Below are positions 34,077 through 45,447 of a stretch of 64,000 bases of DNA, piece by piece (within the stretch, counting starts at the first letter, position 1; each line of letters begins with the position of its first letter). This DNA comes from Datisca glomerata (Eukaryota; Streptophyta; Magnoliopsida; Cucurbitales; Datiscaceae). The position numbers were made by a program, and so were the translations under genes. Under the pieces are notes generated by a model. The model was not told where the DNA came from, did not search any database, and worked only from the letters and a program-made list of their open reading frames with translations. The stretch spans positions 1,270,558-1,334,557 of the forward strand of contig QANY01007891.1 of NCBI GenBank assembly GCA_003255025.1, written 5' to 3'.

Positions 34077-34639
34077 GATTCTACACTGGCACTAATATAG
34101 ACTAAATATTTGTTTGGAAGCGTTGGTGATTAGAGACATTTTTATACATGAATTTACGATATTTTAGTTAAGAATCATTTAATATTCATTTTTATATGAA
34201 ACACTTGAATGTGTTTTGAAGCATATAAATTTAAATTTGAAAATATTTATTTTAGAAAATACTTAATCATATATTTCTTGTAGAATTCTTTAAAAATATT
34301 ATAATGAGTTTCAAACAAAAATATTTATTAAATTTTTTAAGAATTTTTGAAAAGTTAAAGTACTTGCAAACAAAACACTTTCACACACAGAAAACGGAGG
34401 CTTTGTAGAACATTGCAAAAAATTGCAAGCCGCATCCAGATTTCTTATCTATTGAATCAATGATATTGTTAAGCATTTATACGTCGAGTCCGTTTCAGGG
34501 TTCTTCAAGTTTTCAATCCGTACCAACTTTACGGCTGGTGGAAAAGACGTATGTGATTTTAGTTTGTAGAGAAGATGAAACAAACAGATTAATGGAGACG
34601 AGAAAGAGAGATGCACTTGCCGCGGCGGTTTTTTTTAAA
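34077..34639. other. Unassigned AT-rich stretch
   Basis: No domain is recognised. The small open frames here (for example 34460-34654) have no protein-like conservation I can see. Confidence 0.45.
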
Positions 34640-34990
34640 GAAACTAATATATAAGAAGAACTACTCCAAGAAACAAAAGTCTTTTGAGGGGTGTGACACC
34701 AACCCAAGAAGAAGAAGATAAGCCAAAAATAGCATAACAGACACGAGAAACATGATTCACTTTACAGTTAGGATGGTGACAGGGTGCCGATTTACTAGCT
34801 TGAACAACATTCCCAATCTCCGCATGCATCACCTTCGACAACGATAAAGCCATACACACCTTACACATAAATCAGATTTTACAACGTCAACCGCAACACA
34901 ATTATCTCGGGCAAACCTGAGACCTTCAAGGATGGCAACACTTTTCGCGGCGGAGTTGAGAGAAGAATAACAGCTAGAGAGAACCAAAAT
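34640..34990 (-). pseudogene. RNase H-domain protein fragment
   Basis: On the minus strand, about 34975 down to 34880 reads SSLNSAAKSVAILEGLRFAR and DNCVAVDVVKSD. This matches the plant RNase H-fold consensus A-x-E-x-x-A-x-L-x-GL-x-x-A and V-x-x-E/K-SD. A second frame gives SLSKVMHAEIGNVVQASKSA, then CKVNHVSRVCYAI, which parallels the C-terminal half (V-x-R-x-x-N-x-x-AH). Such domains occur in plant non-LTR retrotransposon remnants and related host-duplicated RNase H proteins. A frameshift near 34865 and lack of any N-terminal domain make this a fragment. Confidence 0.65.
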
Positions 34991-35376
34991 GGATGGAATG
35001 TTTGTTTTGGTATACCATTTAGAAAGTTTAATGTAAAAAATAATTAGTTACAAAAAACTTAAGGTTTAAATGGTAAGACCCCCAATAGTTGTAGGGGTAT
35101 TTGTATTCTTTTCCAATGATCAACTACTTAATAAAGAATATGCATGATTTATATATACTAATGTTTTTACAAATGGAAAGTGTTGTACACAAGGATAAAA
35201 TAAAAAAGAAAATTAAAGGCTAAAGCTAACCATATCACTAAGCACAACAGTTCTAAAGTCTAATCCAACAGAGTTGTATTCCCTAGCTAGTAATCAAACC
35301 TTACAACTACACATTACGCGAATCCACAAATTAGGGCTTCTTTATCAAACGCGCGCCATGCCCAACAATATAAAAT
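34991..35376. other. Presumed 3' flank of the NAC gene
   Basis: Non-coding AT-rich DNA downstream of the NAC stop codon (the gene is on the minus strand). The 3' untranslated region and poly(A) site should lie here, but I see no canonical AATAAA on the minus strand close to the stop; a gataaa variant occurs at 35341-35346. Confidence 0.4.
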
Positions 35377-38300
35377 CTAGAGGAAAGCCATGCAACTGTC
35401 AATCTCAAATTTCATTTCATCAAGATTTGATGCCACTCCATTTTCCAATCTATTTTCCTCCCAATTCATGTCCCATAGAAACCCATATTCATCTTCATTT
35501 TTGGAGCTGATTTCAGCAAAGGGGTTACTGTCATTTTGTTGAGGAAATTGAATTTGGTTTTGTAGAAAATCGCCATTATTATTGTGGTTTTGATGAGTTG
35601 TGATTGACGATAATGAGATGATTTCCATATGATCACAAGGTATGGCTTGATCAAGTGGAGGAGAATGAGACAAATTTAGAGAAGTAACATAATTTTTGTT
35701 GCACATAAATTGCGGGCTAAGTCTGGTGCTGTCCTCTCCCTTGCCCTTATGAAATACCCGACACAAAACCCAGTCCTCCTGTATGCATGGGAAACAAACA
35801 CATTTTCAACTTTAGTAGTAAAACAGTAAATACTAAGATGAACTTTAATGAGATTCACACACATATATATACATGTATTTGAAGTACTTCTCCATATTTT
35901 GGAAAGATTAACCAAAATCATTTAATAGAGTATTTCTTGAAAAGTGCTTCAACGTGTCGAAGAATATTTTGAATAAAAGTTTTGTTAAAAAAATTTAATT
36001 TTTGGGTAATCGTCAGTGTCAGGAATATTTATACACACAGTTAGTCGCTTGATAAATTATTGACTTTACAACTAGAAGACATGTCCCCATAATTGTTTGC
36101 ACCCAAAACTTAGAAATGAGTATACTTTAAGTCAAATACCTTCACCACTTGGGTGTGAAAGGACTTTTAGATGATTAAATAAATAAGTTCATAAGTAATT
36201 TATTCCTCTTGGATAAGTTCATAAGTACATGCGTTTTAATTGCCAAAGAGTATAAGGCTAAATTTTCTATCAAATACGACATGCTAGTTAATTAATAATA
36301 TCTTTAATTTAGTAAAGAAAATTTTCAAAATAGATCCACTAATTAATATGTAGTCGAACACGATAAGAAAACTACCCTCTCTCTCACAAGTGGCAAAACA
36401 AGGAAGCTGGTCTACTTTGTATGGATTTCTTTGGAAGGGACATATAACTTTCCCATGAATCTTTCATATATGTCTGAAGCAAGAGAAAGTCAAAAAAGGG
36501 AAAAAAGAGAGAAGAAAATCATACCTTAGGAAGCATATGTGGGGTCTCTATGCGAAATTCATGCATTATCCAACCAGTTTTTATTCCATTTGGAGCTCTG
36601 TTCCTATAGAACACCAATGTCTTCCTCATCCCTACAGCCTCCCGCGTTTCTGGGCTTAAAACCGTTCGATCTTTCCCTGTCGCTTTCCAGTATCCACTTG
36701 TCGTTGCACGATTCGTCCGAAAGCCTGTCGCATATTTTCGGTCCCTGAAGCTGAAGAAATACCACTCTGTCGCATTGAGCTTAGCCACCTCTTCAATCAG
36801 ACGAGTAAAACAATGTGTTAGGTCTATGAGAGAGAGATTCGATTTTGATTGTAAGTACGTAGTTGAAAGATGACTGTACAAAAATTTCTGTCTCTTACAT
36901 GAATGGTGTGCAAGTCTAAATCACATTGAGTTAATGTCTATAGGATCAAATTAATAACGTACAATTTAGTTATATTATATTCGACAAGAATATGATTGTC
37001 TGATGAGATAATTTCAAGAATAATTGAAGATTATGGGCTCATTAGTTCAAGTATCATATTAATGATAATTCTTGTATTATTTATATCCTCCTTAAAAATG
37101 ATTATCTAAGGACCCTGTTTAGGTAGAGGTCTCTACCTAGTTTTCAGTTTTCAAAAAATTGGGAGGTCAAAAGTGGAAAATAATGTGTTCCCTATTGTTT
37201 GAGGAATTCTCATTGAAATATTAGGTTTGTAAACGACAGAAAACATTCTTGTTCAAAATTAGTGTTTTTAGAAGATAAACTAATTGTCATGTAAATAAAT
37301 TCTTTATGGTACGAGTAACATTCGATTCACTTTTAAATCATTTTATATGAGATCTATATGGGGTGATCTATAATACTAAAATATGATATTCGTTTATATA
37401 ATACTTTTGAATTCCAACGTTAAGAGAAATGTTAAAGTTTTAGAGTCTAACCCAATTCAAAAGCTAATTTGAGAGTTGTGATGCTTAAAGTTTATATTTT
37501 TAACACAATACTTATTCTCAGTCGATGTGTGATTATTTCTTCAATAGCCTCCGTCACGTGAAGGCCCGTCTTTTTGCCTGGTCGTTGTCACGTGAAAAGA
37601 TAGTATAAAGTTGATTCTGATATCATATTAAAATCTTAAAGTCTAAATCAACTCAAAAACTAACTTGAAAATTAAGGGGTGCTCCAAACTTATATTATTA
37701 ACTCAATCGATGTGAGATTATTTTCTCAATAAAAAACACGACTTCTACTTTTATTTAGAGTCAATCAAACAAAACCTTGATTATGCGGATTCTCCTCCTT
37801 AAGTTTTTTGACAAAATTAATTTTCAAGACTCAGGACCAAAATGCTGATGCTATCGTTTAAAAAACTTGCATGGGAAGCATTGTTATTGTCTTATAAAAA
37901 TATATATGTAGGCCAAGCTGTGAGAGAGAAGGGGTTATTTTGAAAACTATACTTTTAGTGGGGCCAGAAAATATTAATCATGTGCTCTACTCAAATAAAG
38001 AAACAACTGAAGGAAGAAATTAAGTTCTTTGACAAAAAATAGGAGGAAATTAAGGGATAAACTTGTCTTAACCACAAACATGAGTCTCAATTTCCATGTA
38101 ATTTTTAAAATCACATCTTTAAGAAGAGGGTGTTTTAAGTAATTTCGTCCATTTCATTTAAGGTAATTACCCCTCTCTCTCTCGTCTTATAAAATATATT
38201 ATGTAGGCCAAGCTGGGAGAGAGAATGGGTTATTTTAAAACCTATATTTTTAGTGGGGCCAGAAAATATTAATCATGTGCTCTACTCAAATAAAGAAGCA

Positions 38301-38729
38301 ACTGACGGAGGAAATTAAGTTCTTTGACAAAAAAATAGGAGGAAATTAAGGGATAAACTTGTCTTGCCCACAAACAAGAGTCTCAATTTCCATGTAATTT
38401 TTAAAATCACATCTTTAAGAAAAGGGTGTTTTAAGTAATTTCGTCCATTACATATAAGGTAATTACCTAACACAATTTTATGCAATATTGTACATTGTAC
38501 CATATACATGTAGAATTAAATGTCTGGTCATCCCAACGTACAAAGATTACCTCTCTCTCTCTCTCCCTCCCCCCCCCCCTTTCCCTCTCTCTCCCTATCT
38601 CTCCCTNNNNNNNNNNNNNNNNNNNNNNNNNNNNNNNNNNNNNNNNNNNNNNNNNNNNNNNNNNNNNNNNNNNNNNNNNNNNNNNNNNNNNNNNNNNNNN
38701 NNNNNNNNNNNNNNNNNNNNNNNNNNNNN

Positions 38730-38773
<44 letters not shown>

Positions 38774-39201
38774 TCAACTAGTTAAGAATCTTAAACACAG
38801 AAGGATTGATCTAAAAATATAATTTTTGATGAAATTAACTTCTTTACTTCCAAAATGTTGTTTTTTGAAGGAATCTGATCTCCTATATACAATATTAACA
38901 TATATCAAAACAAAGTATTTCAGCATTTAGTTTTTGGTGTATTAGGTTTTTCTCAATTACCATTCCGAAGGGGGAAAAAAGATGACGACCGATAAAAATC
39001 AAATCTGGACATTATGGATCAGAGAAACTTACCCGGAAGCTGCCATGGTTCACATGTATGCAAGTCAACTTCCACCATTGTACCCTTAAGAACTTCCTCA
39101 TTTGCGACCTTTTTGTAAAGATAATGGCAGATCAATTCATCATCACTAGGATAAAATCTAAACCCAGGTGGCAGTGTGGCTCCTATATCTCTTAGCCCCA
39201 T
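35377..39201 (-). CDS. NAC-domain transcription factor, three exons, 278 residues
   Basis: The exons are 39201-39033, 36790-36525 and 35778-35377 (stop TAG at 35379-35377). Each intron begins GT and ends AG: donor GTAAG after 39033, acceptor AG before 36790, donor GTATG after 36525, acceptor AG before 35778. Splicing restores frame through a split Glu codon (residue 57) and then in phase 0. NAC subdomains follow in order: [14 protein letters not shown] (residues 10-23), HTCEPWQLP (48-56), [20 protein letters not shown] (59-78), [12 protein letters not shown] (87-98), [19 protein letters not shown] (110-128), GWIMHEFRI (129-137) and [15 protein letters not shown] (146-160). The C-terminal half is Asn/Gln-rich with an aromatic-acidic patch near 240-254 ([13 protein letters not shown]), a plausible activation region. 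NAC proteins bind CACG-containing promoters as dimers in the nucleus. The [16 protein letters not shown] start recalls the ANAC074/KIRA1 type from memory; the exact orthologue is not certain. Two introns at these positions are usual for NAC genes. Intron 1 (2242 bp) is unusually burdened with repeats. Confidence 0.95.
37430..37731 (-). mobile_element. TRIM-type miniature LTR retrotransposon in NAC intron 1
   Basis: Two direct repeats, 37430-37546 (117 bp) and 37626-37731 (106 bp), share gtctaa-(a/c)-c-caa-ctcaaaa-cta and tcgatgtg-(t)-gattatt. They flank a 79-bp internal stretch. On the minus strand the internal part begins TGATATCAGAATC, a near match to the initiator-tRNA-Met primer-binding site TGGTATCAGAGC. 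The LTR start reads tattgagaaaataatctcac, the form typical of plant TRIM elements. The total is about 300 bp with no coding capacity. It lies in the same orientation as the gene. Confidence 0.8.
37891..38467. repeat. 295-bp tandem duplication in NAC intron 1
   Basis: Copy one is 37891-38171 and copy two 38186-38467. They are nearly identical over 280 bp, from tgtaggccaagctg to taaggtaattacc. A short CT-rich linker separates them. The high similarity suggests a recent event. Confidence 0.92.
38552..38770. repeat. (CT)n microsatellite with assembly gap
   Basis: CT-rich simple sequence occupies 38552-38606 and pure (CT)n 38730-38770. Between them are 123 undetermined bases (38607-38729), so the true length is unknown. 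The open frames running through the Ns are artefacts. Confidence 0.95.
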
Positions 39202-40297
39202 ATATATTGTTCAAGCTAGAAAAAAAAAATAAAGAGAAGATCCGAAGTTCAAATTTCAGAAAGCAATTCGTCGGAAGGTCGAATGAAAACAAGATGTGGA
39301 AGATTTTTTGGATTTTGTAATATAAGTATAGAAGGAGGAATATGTTGGGATGATATTATATGTATATATAGTTAGGGACAACAAGCCTTTGGCCACTTGG
39401 TATAATATTACTTAGAATACTATAGCAAACTGTGCTTGTCTAAGAAAGTTAGTTATAATAACAAGTTTCGAGAAAAACCAAAGTTACAAGAAATCTTTCT
39501 CAAAAGGTGTCTAAGGTTGGAGAAATTGATTGCATCATCTATTGACAAAGGTCCAAAAGGAATTATTCAGATAACTTCCAAACACACTTATTTTAATTAT
39601 AATATACAAATTGTTTTCTTTTTCAACCTATTTCATCAATTAAGAATCTTTTTTAGTAAGTTTTGCAGAAAAAATAATGGTTTTGGGGATTAGTCCAAGT
39701 TTTGGGATTTTTTTTATTTCTTTGATTAATAAAATTTACCTTTTAAAAAAATGAATCACATGCCGTTTAGCCATCTTCACCATGAAATATTAATTATTTA
39801 GAAATGGGTTATATATGAACACTTTATCCCTTAAACTATAGCATTTTATATTAAATCAATTTGGAAGTGGTCCTTAACTTTCTGATCTACGATCTAATCT
39901 TAACCGTATATTCACTATTATTTATTTTGTTGTTAAATAAGATAAAAAGTTAATTGTATAAGAAACAAACAGATCTGCACCATTAAAAATTACATAGGTG
40001 AGGCGACCTGAGGAATGAATAAAGCAGTGTTAATGAATAAGAATGAACATAATCATGACATCTTAGACCATAATAACCAAGAAATGATGAAATGCAGAAT
40101 CGCATAATAAAGATAGTGCAATTTGTAGCTGATATGAGTTTCCCTACAAATAAACACTATTTTAACCACAACAGTATCACTTACTCTTCTACTTTAATTT
40201 CAATTTTCTCAACCTTACAATAATTTATCAAATATTCCTAATTTGATCGATTATATTAAAAACTATCACAAATTAAGATATGATATTTATCTTTTCA
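39202..40297. other. NAC upstream region and spacer
   Basis: Apart from the candidate TATA box I see no annotated feature. An 85-codon open frame at 39436-39693 is Lys/Phe-rich, AT-biased text without a recognisable domain, and is not called. The NAC promoter should lie within this 1.1 kb, between the gene and a Copia LTR. Confidence 0.5.
39363..39370 (-). promoter_or_regulatory. Candidate TATA box of the NAC gene
   Basis: TATATATA on the minus strand lies about 162 bp upstream of the start codon. That spacing would give a 5' untranslated region of about 130 bases. It is the only such box in a good position; the window is AT-rich, so chance is possible. Confidence 0.5.
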
Positions 40298-40760
40298 TGT
40301 TAGGATTGAAGAAGAAGAGCCAGCTTAGTGTGCATTGCTCTTCTTATGGACGTGTATTGACTGCATGGTCTCTCTCTCTTGGCCACCTCAGCTTTCTTCT
40401 CTCTCCTCTCACGTGTACACAACGAGATCAAAAAATATTCCTCTCATCGTTGCTGTCAACTTCTGTTACGGACGTTGCCTATTGTGAGACATTGTGTGAA
40501 GAGAGTTGGTTACATTAGCTCCTAATTATCTTGTGCTAATCTAGCTTATGGTCTCTTATATATATATTGCCTATTGTGAGACATTGTGTGAAGAGAGTTG
40601 GTTACATTAGCTCCTAATTATCATGTGCTAATCTAGCTTATGGTCTCTTATGTGTGCGCGCGCGCGCGTGCGTGCATGTGTTGTAATAGAATTTAACCAA
40701 TGCATTGAGTGTTATCTTGATTTCTATTTTTTGTAAGTATGTTCTCTTCCTCTCTTATCT
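40298..40760 (+). repeat. 5' LTR of the 40298-47945 Copia element
   Basis: It begins TGTTAGGATTGAAG and ends in ctcttatct just before the tRNA-Met primer-binding site. It contains an 84-bp sequence present twice with a 92-bp period (40475-40558 and 40567-40650, one mismatch). An alternating purine-pyrimidine tract of TG and CG steps follows at 40650-40680. Confidence 0.8.
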
Positions 40761-40786
40761 CGTATCAGAGCACAGGTTAGTCTCCC

Positions 40787-40837
40787 ATGGCCTCCCCTGC
40801 ACATACTTCTTAAAACAGGGACTGCCCAAAAGGCTCG
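40787..40837 (+). pseudogene. Copia gag, first codons before the nested insertion
   Basis: The ATG at 40787 opens MASPAHTS, a usual Copia gag beginning, followed by a stop. The sequence ends with the pentamer gctcg (40833-40837), which is repeated at 46200-46204 on the other side of the nested element. The two pieces of gag are thereby joined in order. Confidence 0.75.
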
Positions 40838-41345
40838 TGTTTCAGCTCAGAAACTGTCACAATTATTTTCTTCATGCAATCTCTCCTCAGAGTGATGCTC
40901 ATCTCCGACTAACAATTTTGATCGAAGTTCGTAACGGTGATCTTCATGCACTCCTCCCTTAGATGGGATCCATTGTGTCCTTCGAGTCTACAAATAACAC
41001 AAACAAAAAACTCCAAGACGAGGAGAACTATGGGGTTTCCTCCTCGAGGAGCCTCCGATACTTAAGTTAGTCGATGGTCGATCTCTTGGAGAAACTTTTG
41101 TAGGGGAAAATAGGCGTACCTTTTCTGTCGATCAGTGTAGTATTTGTACCTGAGTTTATGTGGGGGCAATACACATCGAAGGGGTTTCTTGAATGGTTGG
41201 AGGAGGCGTGTCGAATACGGCTTTGGGCATCATGTCTACCTGGTGATAGGATAGGAGGGAGGCATATCTTGACATAAAGTTGGCATTCATTTAGTGTCAA
41301 TGTGTCATTCAAGTGAGTAGTCCAGTGTCAATTTGACATAAAATG
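40838..41345 (-). repeat. 3' LTR of copy 1, truncated
   Basis: It matches 45448-45950 closely from TGTTTCAGCTC onward. It then departs near 41345, where sequence corresponding to the internal region of copy 2 (about 58690-58740) begins. A deletion of several hundred bases has removed the outer part of this LTR and the polypurine tract. Confidence 0.8.
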
Positions 41346-41521
41346 GGGCCTGACTTCCAAACGCGTCGCTTCATCTCTATAGTCGGTTAAATGTTGTTCG
41401 GCCTTCCGAGAATCTTGTTGATTTGTGAAAAGGCTACTTACCAGTCGTAAGATGGATCTAATGGTCATCATTACGAATGATTCGAATGCCCCATTAAATT
41501 AGCAGTTCCCTTCTCTTAAGG

Positions 41522-42330
41522 CCTATAAAGAGTCATCATTCCTTTATATTTCCTTCATCCATTTTCTTGATTTGAAGCCTCCACTTTTGTCCCCGTTCTC
41601 CTTCGTTTGTGAAAACAATGATTTTTCTCCCTTTAGGGGCCTCTTTCATTCTTTGAAGGGGGCTTCCTCCTGTCTTCCCTTCCACATGCCTTTATCCTCA
41701 TCTTTATTTTTGTTCATTGATAAACTTGTTCAATGGAGATTTTCTTATCATTGATAAACTTGTTCAGCGGGTTTTTGCTTCAAATAGCCGCCAAATCCGA
41801 GTTGCAAAACCTCTTCTACCACAAGAAATTACATTCGGTGGCGATTCATAGCATATCTGGAGGCCTCACCCTTAGGTGTATGATGAGGCGACGTTCTCGA
41901 CTGCATCCTATCTTCTTCCTCATCACTACTCCATGCCTTCTTCCACCATTGGTCCTTTCAGACCACCAGCTACTCGTGGCAACATGCCTTCGAAGCGGGT
42001 GCATCTCTTACGATCACTCTCTTCGGGATCACCTCGAATCTGAGGATGTATACAGCCATCTTCTCCATTTTTAAGCGAGAGAGATTGAGGCCTTCTTTGT
42101 CCTAAACTCAGAAGCTGGCTACTGCCCGTGATTTGAGCGGAACAACTGAAGTCCTCAAGATTGTACCAGAGCTTAAGAAAGCTGTGGAGATCCTATGGAC
42201 CCTGGTCCAGGGGTTCCTGCTGTTTAGTTAGCCTAGGAGGGGATCTCCCTCTTATCTGAGAATATTTTTGTACTTGCTCTTATCCTTGTTACCCTTTTTT
42301 TAATGAGAATAAAAAAAATATTTCTGGCTC
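41522..42330 (+). CDS. Antisense open frame of the non-autonomous element, copy 1
   Basis: This lies on the strand opposite to the element. A TATA-like cctataaag at 41522-41530 precedes it. The frame 41733-42074 contains LHSVAIHSISGGLTLRCMMR, then LLPPLVLSDHQLLVATCLRS, which copy 2 carries as LHLVAIRSPVGGIFLVLLKR and LLPPLVLSDHQLLVAACLGS. A purine-rich aatgagaataaaaaaaat at 42303-42320 could act as a poly(A) signal. Antisense frames near the 3' LTR are documented in Tat elements. I recognise no domain, and the frame is broken outside the shared block, so it may not be translated today. Confidence 0.45.
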
Positions 42331-43234
42331 TTTTATCCAGTTTTGCTTTTGCTTTATTTTCCTTATCGTAAGTTGTACGACCTGAGTGGAGATTCTTACT
42401 TTCGCCGAGCCTTGAGTTGGATTGCATCGTCTTTATCTTACTTAGTTGAGGAGTGTCACACCTTTTCTTTTACTCATTTTAGTTATGAGATTGCTAAGAT
42501 CCTGAGCTTGAATGGGTTTGAAAAAAACCATGATCCCTTTCGGTGGGTTTCCCCCATCGAGAATCGTTCCTTTTTTGGGGCATGGTCTAGCAGATTGATG
42601 CTCGAGGGAATCTTTATTCTTGGTCGAGGTGAAATCTTTTTCCTTTGTGATTAGTCAAAGGATTTCCCTTTGGTGGGTTCGAGTGCTCTACTCCTATCCA
42701 CGAGTCCTAGCTCTGGTCGGGCATTTTCCTTGTAAGTTTATCATGTATTCTCTTCCTTTTGGATGTGATTGCTCTGGTCGGATCCTTTAATGTATCCTAG
42801 CGAGCAGTCTTTGGTTTCTAATCAGATCATTCTACACTGGTTATGTTTCTAGTTTCATTTTGTTGGACTAAAAGCATTTGACAGTCAGCTTTTCCATATC
42901 TAGCTAGGCTCTTCTTGCTCTGGCTAGGTTCCGTCCTAAAACTGACGGGCCCAGCAGATATCCCTTGTTGTTATATGGGCCTTGTCTGGTCCTTTGAGTC
43001 AAGGTCTTAGCTTTATTTCTTGGTTGCTTCAAGAGTCGTGTTGTGTATCCTTGGTACCCTCCATCGATCCAAGCTGCTTCAGGTCGAAAGTATCCTTAGC
43101 TTTAAACATTATGTCATGTGCCTTCCTGGAGAATAAACTTACTTTCCTTTGGTGTGTGGCCAAAGGGTTTTTCTTGGTGAGCCATATGGCTCTGAGTAAT
43201 GGGTACTCCTGTTCTGACAAAACTCTTAATCCCT

Positions 43235-44045
43235 TCTGTGAGCTTAGGTGCTTAGTAGATATTTCTTCTGTCGATATCTAGCCGAGCTTTAATTAGGCCT
43301 GGGTAGATCACATCTATGAGCTGAAGTGCTCAGCAGACATCTCATTTTGTCTATAACCGACAAGGTTTTTATTAGACCTGGGTAGATCTCGTCTACGAGC
43401 TAAGGTGCTCGACAAACATATCTTCTTTCAATATTTGGCCAGGCTTTGATTGGGTCTAGGTAGATTTTATCTGTGAGCTGAGGTGCATGACAGACATCTC
43501 GTCTGTTGATATCTGGCCAGGCTTTGATTGGGCCTAAGTAAATTCGGGTCTACGAGTTGAAGTGCTCGACAAACATCTCTTCTGTCGATATCTTTCTAGG
43601 CTTTGATTGAGCCTGGGTAGATCTCGTCTGTGAGCTGAGGTTCTCGGCAGACATCTCCTCTGTCGATATCTGGCCAGGCTTTGATTGAGCCTGAGTAGAT
43701 CCTGTCTGCAAGTTGAGGTGCTCGGCAAATAACTCTTTTATCGATATTTGGCCAGGCTTTGATTGGGCTTAGGTAGATTCCGTCTATGAGCTGAGGTGTT
43801 CGGCAAACATCTTTTATGTTGATATCTAGTCAGACTTTGGTTGGGCCTTAGTAGATCCCATCTGTGAGTTGAGGTATCGGCTAACATCTCTGTCGATATC
43901 TGGCTAGGATTTTATTAGGCCTAGGTAGATCCCGTCTGCTAGCTGAGGTGCTCGGCAAACATCTTTTCTGTCGATATCTAGCCAAGCTTTGATTAGGCCT
44001 GGGTAGATCTCGTATGCGTGCTGGAGGTGCTCTGCAGACATCTCC
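43235..44045. repeat. 78-bp tandem array, about 10 copies
   Basis: A 78-bp unit built on tcgatatctggccaggcttt, then gattgggcctgggtagat, then gagctgaggtgctcggca repeats head to tail. Measured starts of cgatat are 43271, 43506, 43585, 43663, 43741, 43819, 43893 and 43971. The same unit, in reverse complement, forms about four copies in copy 2 (56876-57190). Confidence 0.93.
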
Positions 44046-44059
44046 TTTTGCTTGATCCC

Positions 44060-44440
44060 AACTGTCAGGCTAGATTGTCTCACCAGTCATCACTTTTTTA
44101 TTTATCCCGACTGTCGAGCTAGGGTGGTCGTCAGTCATCACTTTTTGTTTATCTTTTGGTAGCTAAGTTGAGGTTCTCGCCAGTCATTATTTTTTCTTTA
44201 TCCCGACTGTCGAGATAAGGTGCTCGCCAGTCATCATTTTTTGTTTATCCTAACGGCCGAGCTAGGATGCCCGTCAGTAATCACGTTTTGTTTATCCTGA
44301 CTGTCGAGCAAGGGTGCATGCTAGTCATCACTTTTTATTTATCCTGACTACCGTGCTAGGATGCTTGCCAGTCATCACTTTTTGTTTATCCTGATTGCCG
44401 AGCTACGGTGCCCGCCAGTCATCATTTTTTGTTTATCCCA
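44060..44440. repeat. 47-49-bp tandem array, about 8 copies
   Basis: The unit is cagtcatcactttttgttta, then tcctgactgtcgagctaggg and tgcccgc, with steps of 49, 49, 47, 47, 47, 47 and 47 bp. It is the reverse complement of the array at 56465-56875 in copy 2. Confidence 0.93.
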
Positions 44441-45447
44441 TCGTCTCGTGCAGTAGAAGAGACGATCCCCGGAGACTTGTAGGATAGTGAGAAGATTTTG
44501 AGCAAACAATTCTTCTAGGCATTTTATTTTTTCCAAAAAAAAATTTAGATGTGCTAAAAATGGGACAACATAGCTAAATGTGGGGGAGAGGAAATTCCTT
44601 ATCTAGCAGTGTGACGATGAGCGCATAGTCCTTTGTGCTTCAACGTTGACCACTCTGAGGAGGGTCGTTTCCTCTGCTCCGAACTAGGGATTTGTGGGCA
44701 TTTTTTATCTTGACTGCTCTGGTGAGATGGGAGTATCTGTGAGCTCTAACTAGCAAGTTGTCACACTTCTTCCAGTGTTGTTACATTCTTCTTCCTTGCT
44801 CGAACTCGTCATGTTCTTCCTTCCTGAGCCACTCCTTTATATCAACGACAGGCCCTATGAGCTTCGCATCCTGCTTGTAGGCTAGAAAATGCTCGTCCTG
44901 ATCTTTCCTCTCCGACAATTCGGTGGAAATATGGCCAACCATTCTAACCTTTCGATTTTGCTTCTACGACTCTCGGACAATGCATTGGTTACAGGCTCAT
45001 CTATCCATATGGCGTTGTTTACTTCACCGAGGAACACTGGGGTTAAAAGGCTATGTCGGTGTGCCCCCTTTTTGTGAAAAGCTTGGCTTTCTTCGAGACT
45101 GGTGTGAAAAGTCTTGACCATTTCCAGAATCTCACAAACGAGGAACCTGGCCTTCCAAGGTCAGGCTTCGATGTGGCCTCGACTTCCCTGAGGGCGATTA
45201 TTTCTATACAAGAAATCATCATGACTTAGGCGGCGGCTGATCTGTCTTCCCTCTTTTCCCAGATTGTATCAGAGGTTGCAACTAATGTATCCTTCTTCTT
45301 TCTTTGGGTACTCATGTGAAGAGTGGTGACTGCCTTTACCGACAGAGGGAGGGGGAATCTTCCCTTTTATACCGGATTCGGATCCATTTTCTCCTTGCGA
45401 GAGAGGTGGGGGAGGCTTTAAAATTGTTTCCCATAAACGATGCCAAC
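44441..45447 (-). other. 5' internal region of copy 1
   Basis: About 1 kb separates the arrays from the 5' LTR, where gag would be expected. Frames on both strands carry no gag signature I can see. The minus-strand leader ggcatcgtttatggg (45431-45445) directly after the LTR is the probable primer-binding site. Confidence 0.55.

Noticed and set aside
38480..38822. Open frames across the CT repeat and Ns
   Set aside because: They run through 123 undetermined bases and simple sequence, so no protein can be inferred.
39436..39693. 85-codon open frame upstream of the NAC gene
   Set aside because: Composition reflects AT-rich DNA, with no domain or signal; no support as a gene.
42343..42654. 103-codon frame on the plus strand of copy 1
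   Set aside because: It lies in the same orientation as the antisense unit, but I found no counterpart in copy 2, so I did not add it to the shared antisense frame.
43235..44440. Regularly spaced repeats that might suggest a CRISPR array
   Set aside because: Repeats are directly adjacent with no unique spacers, unit lengths are 78 and 47 bp, and they lie inside a plant retrotransposon.
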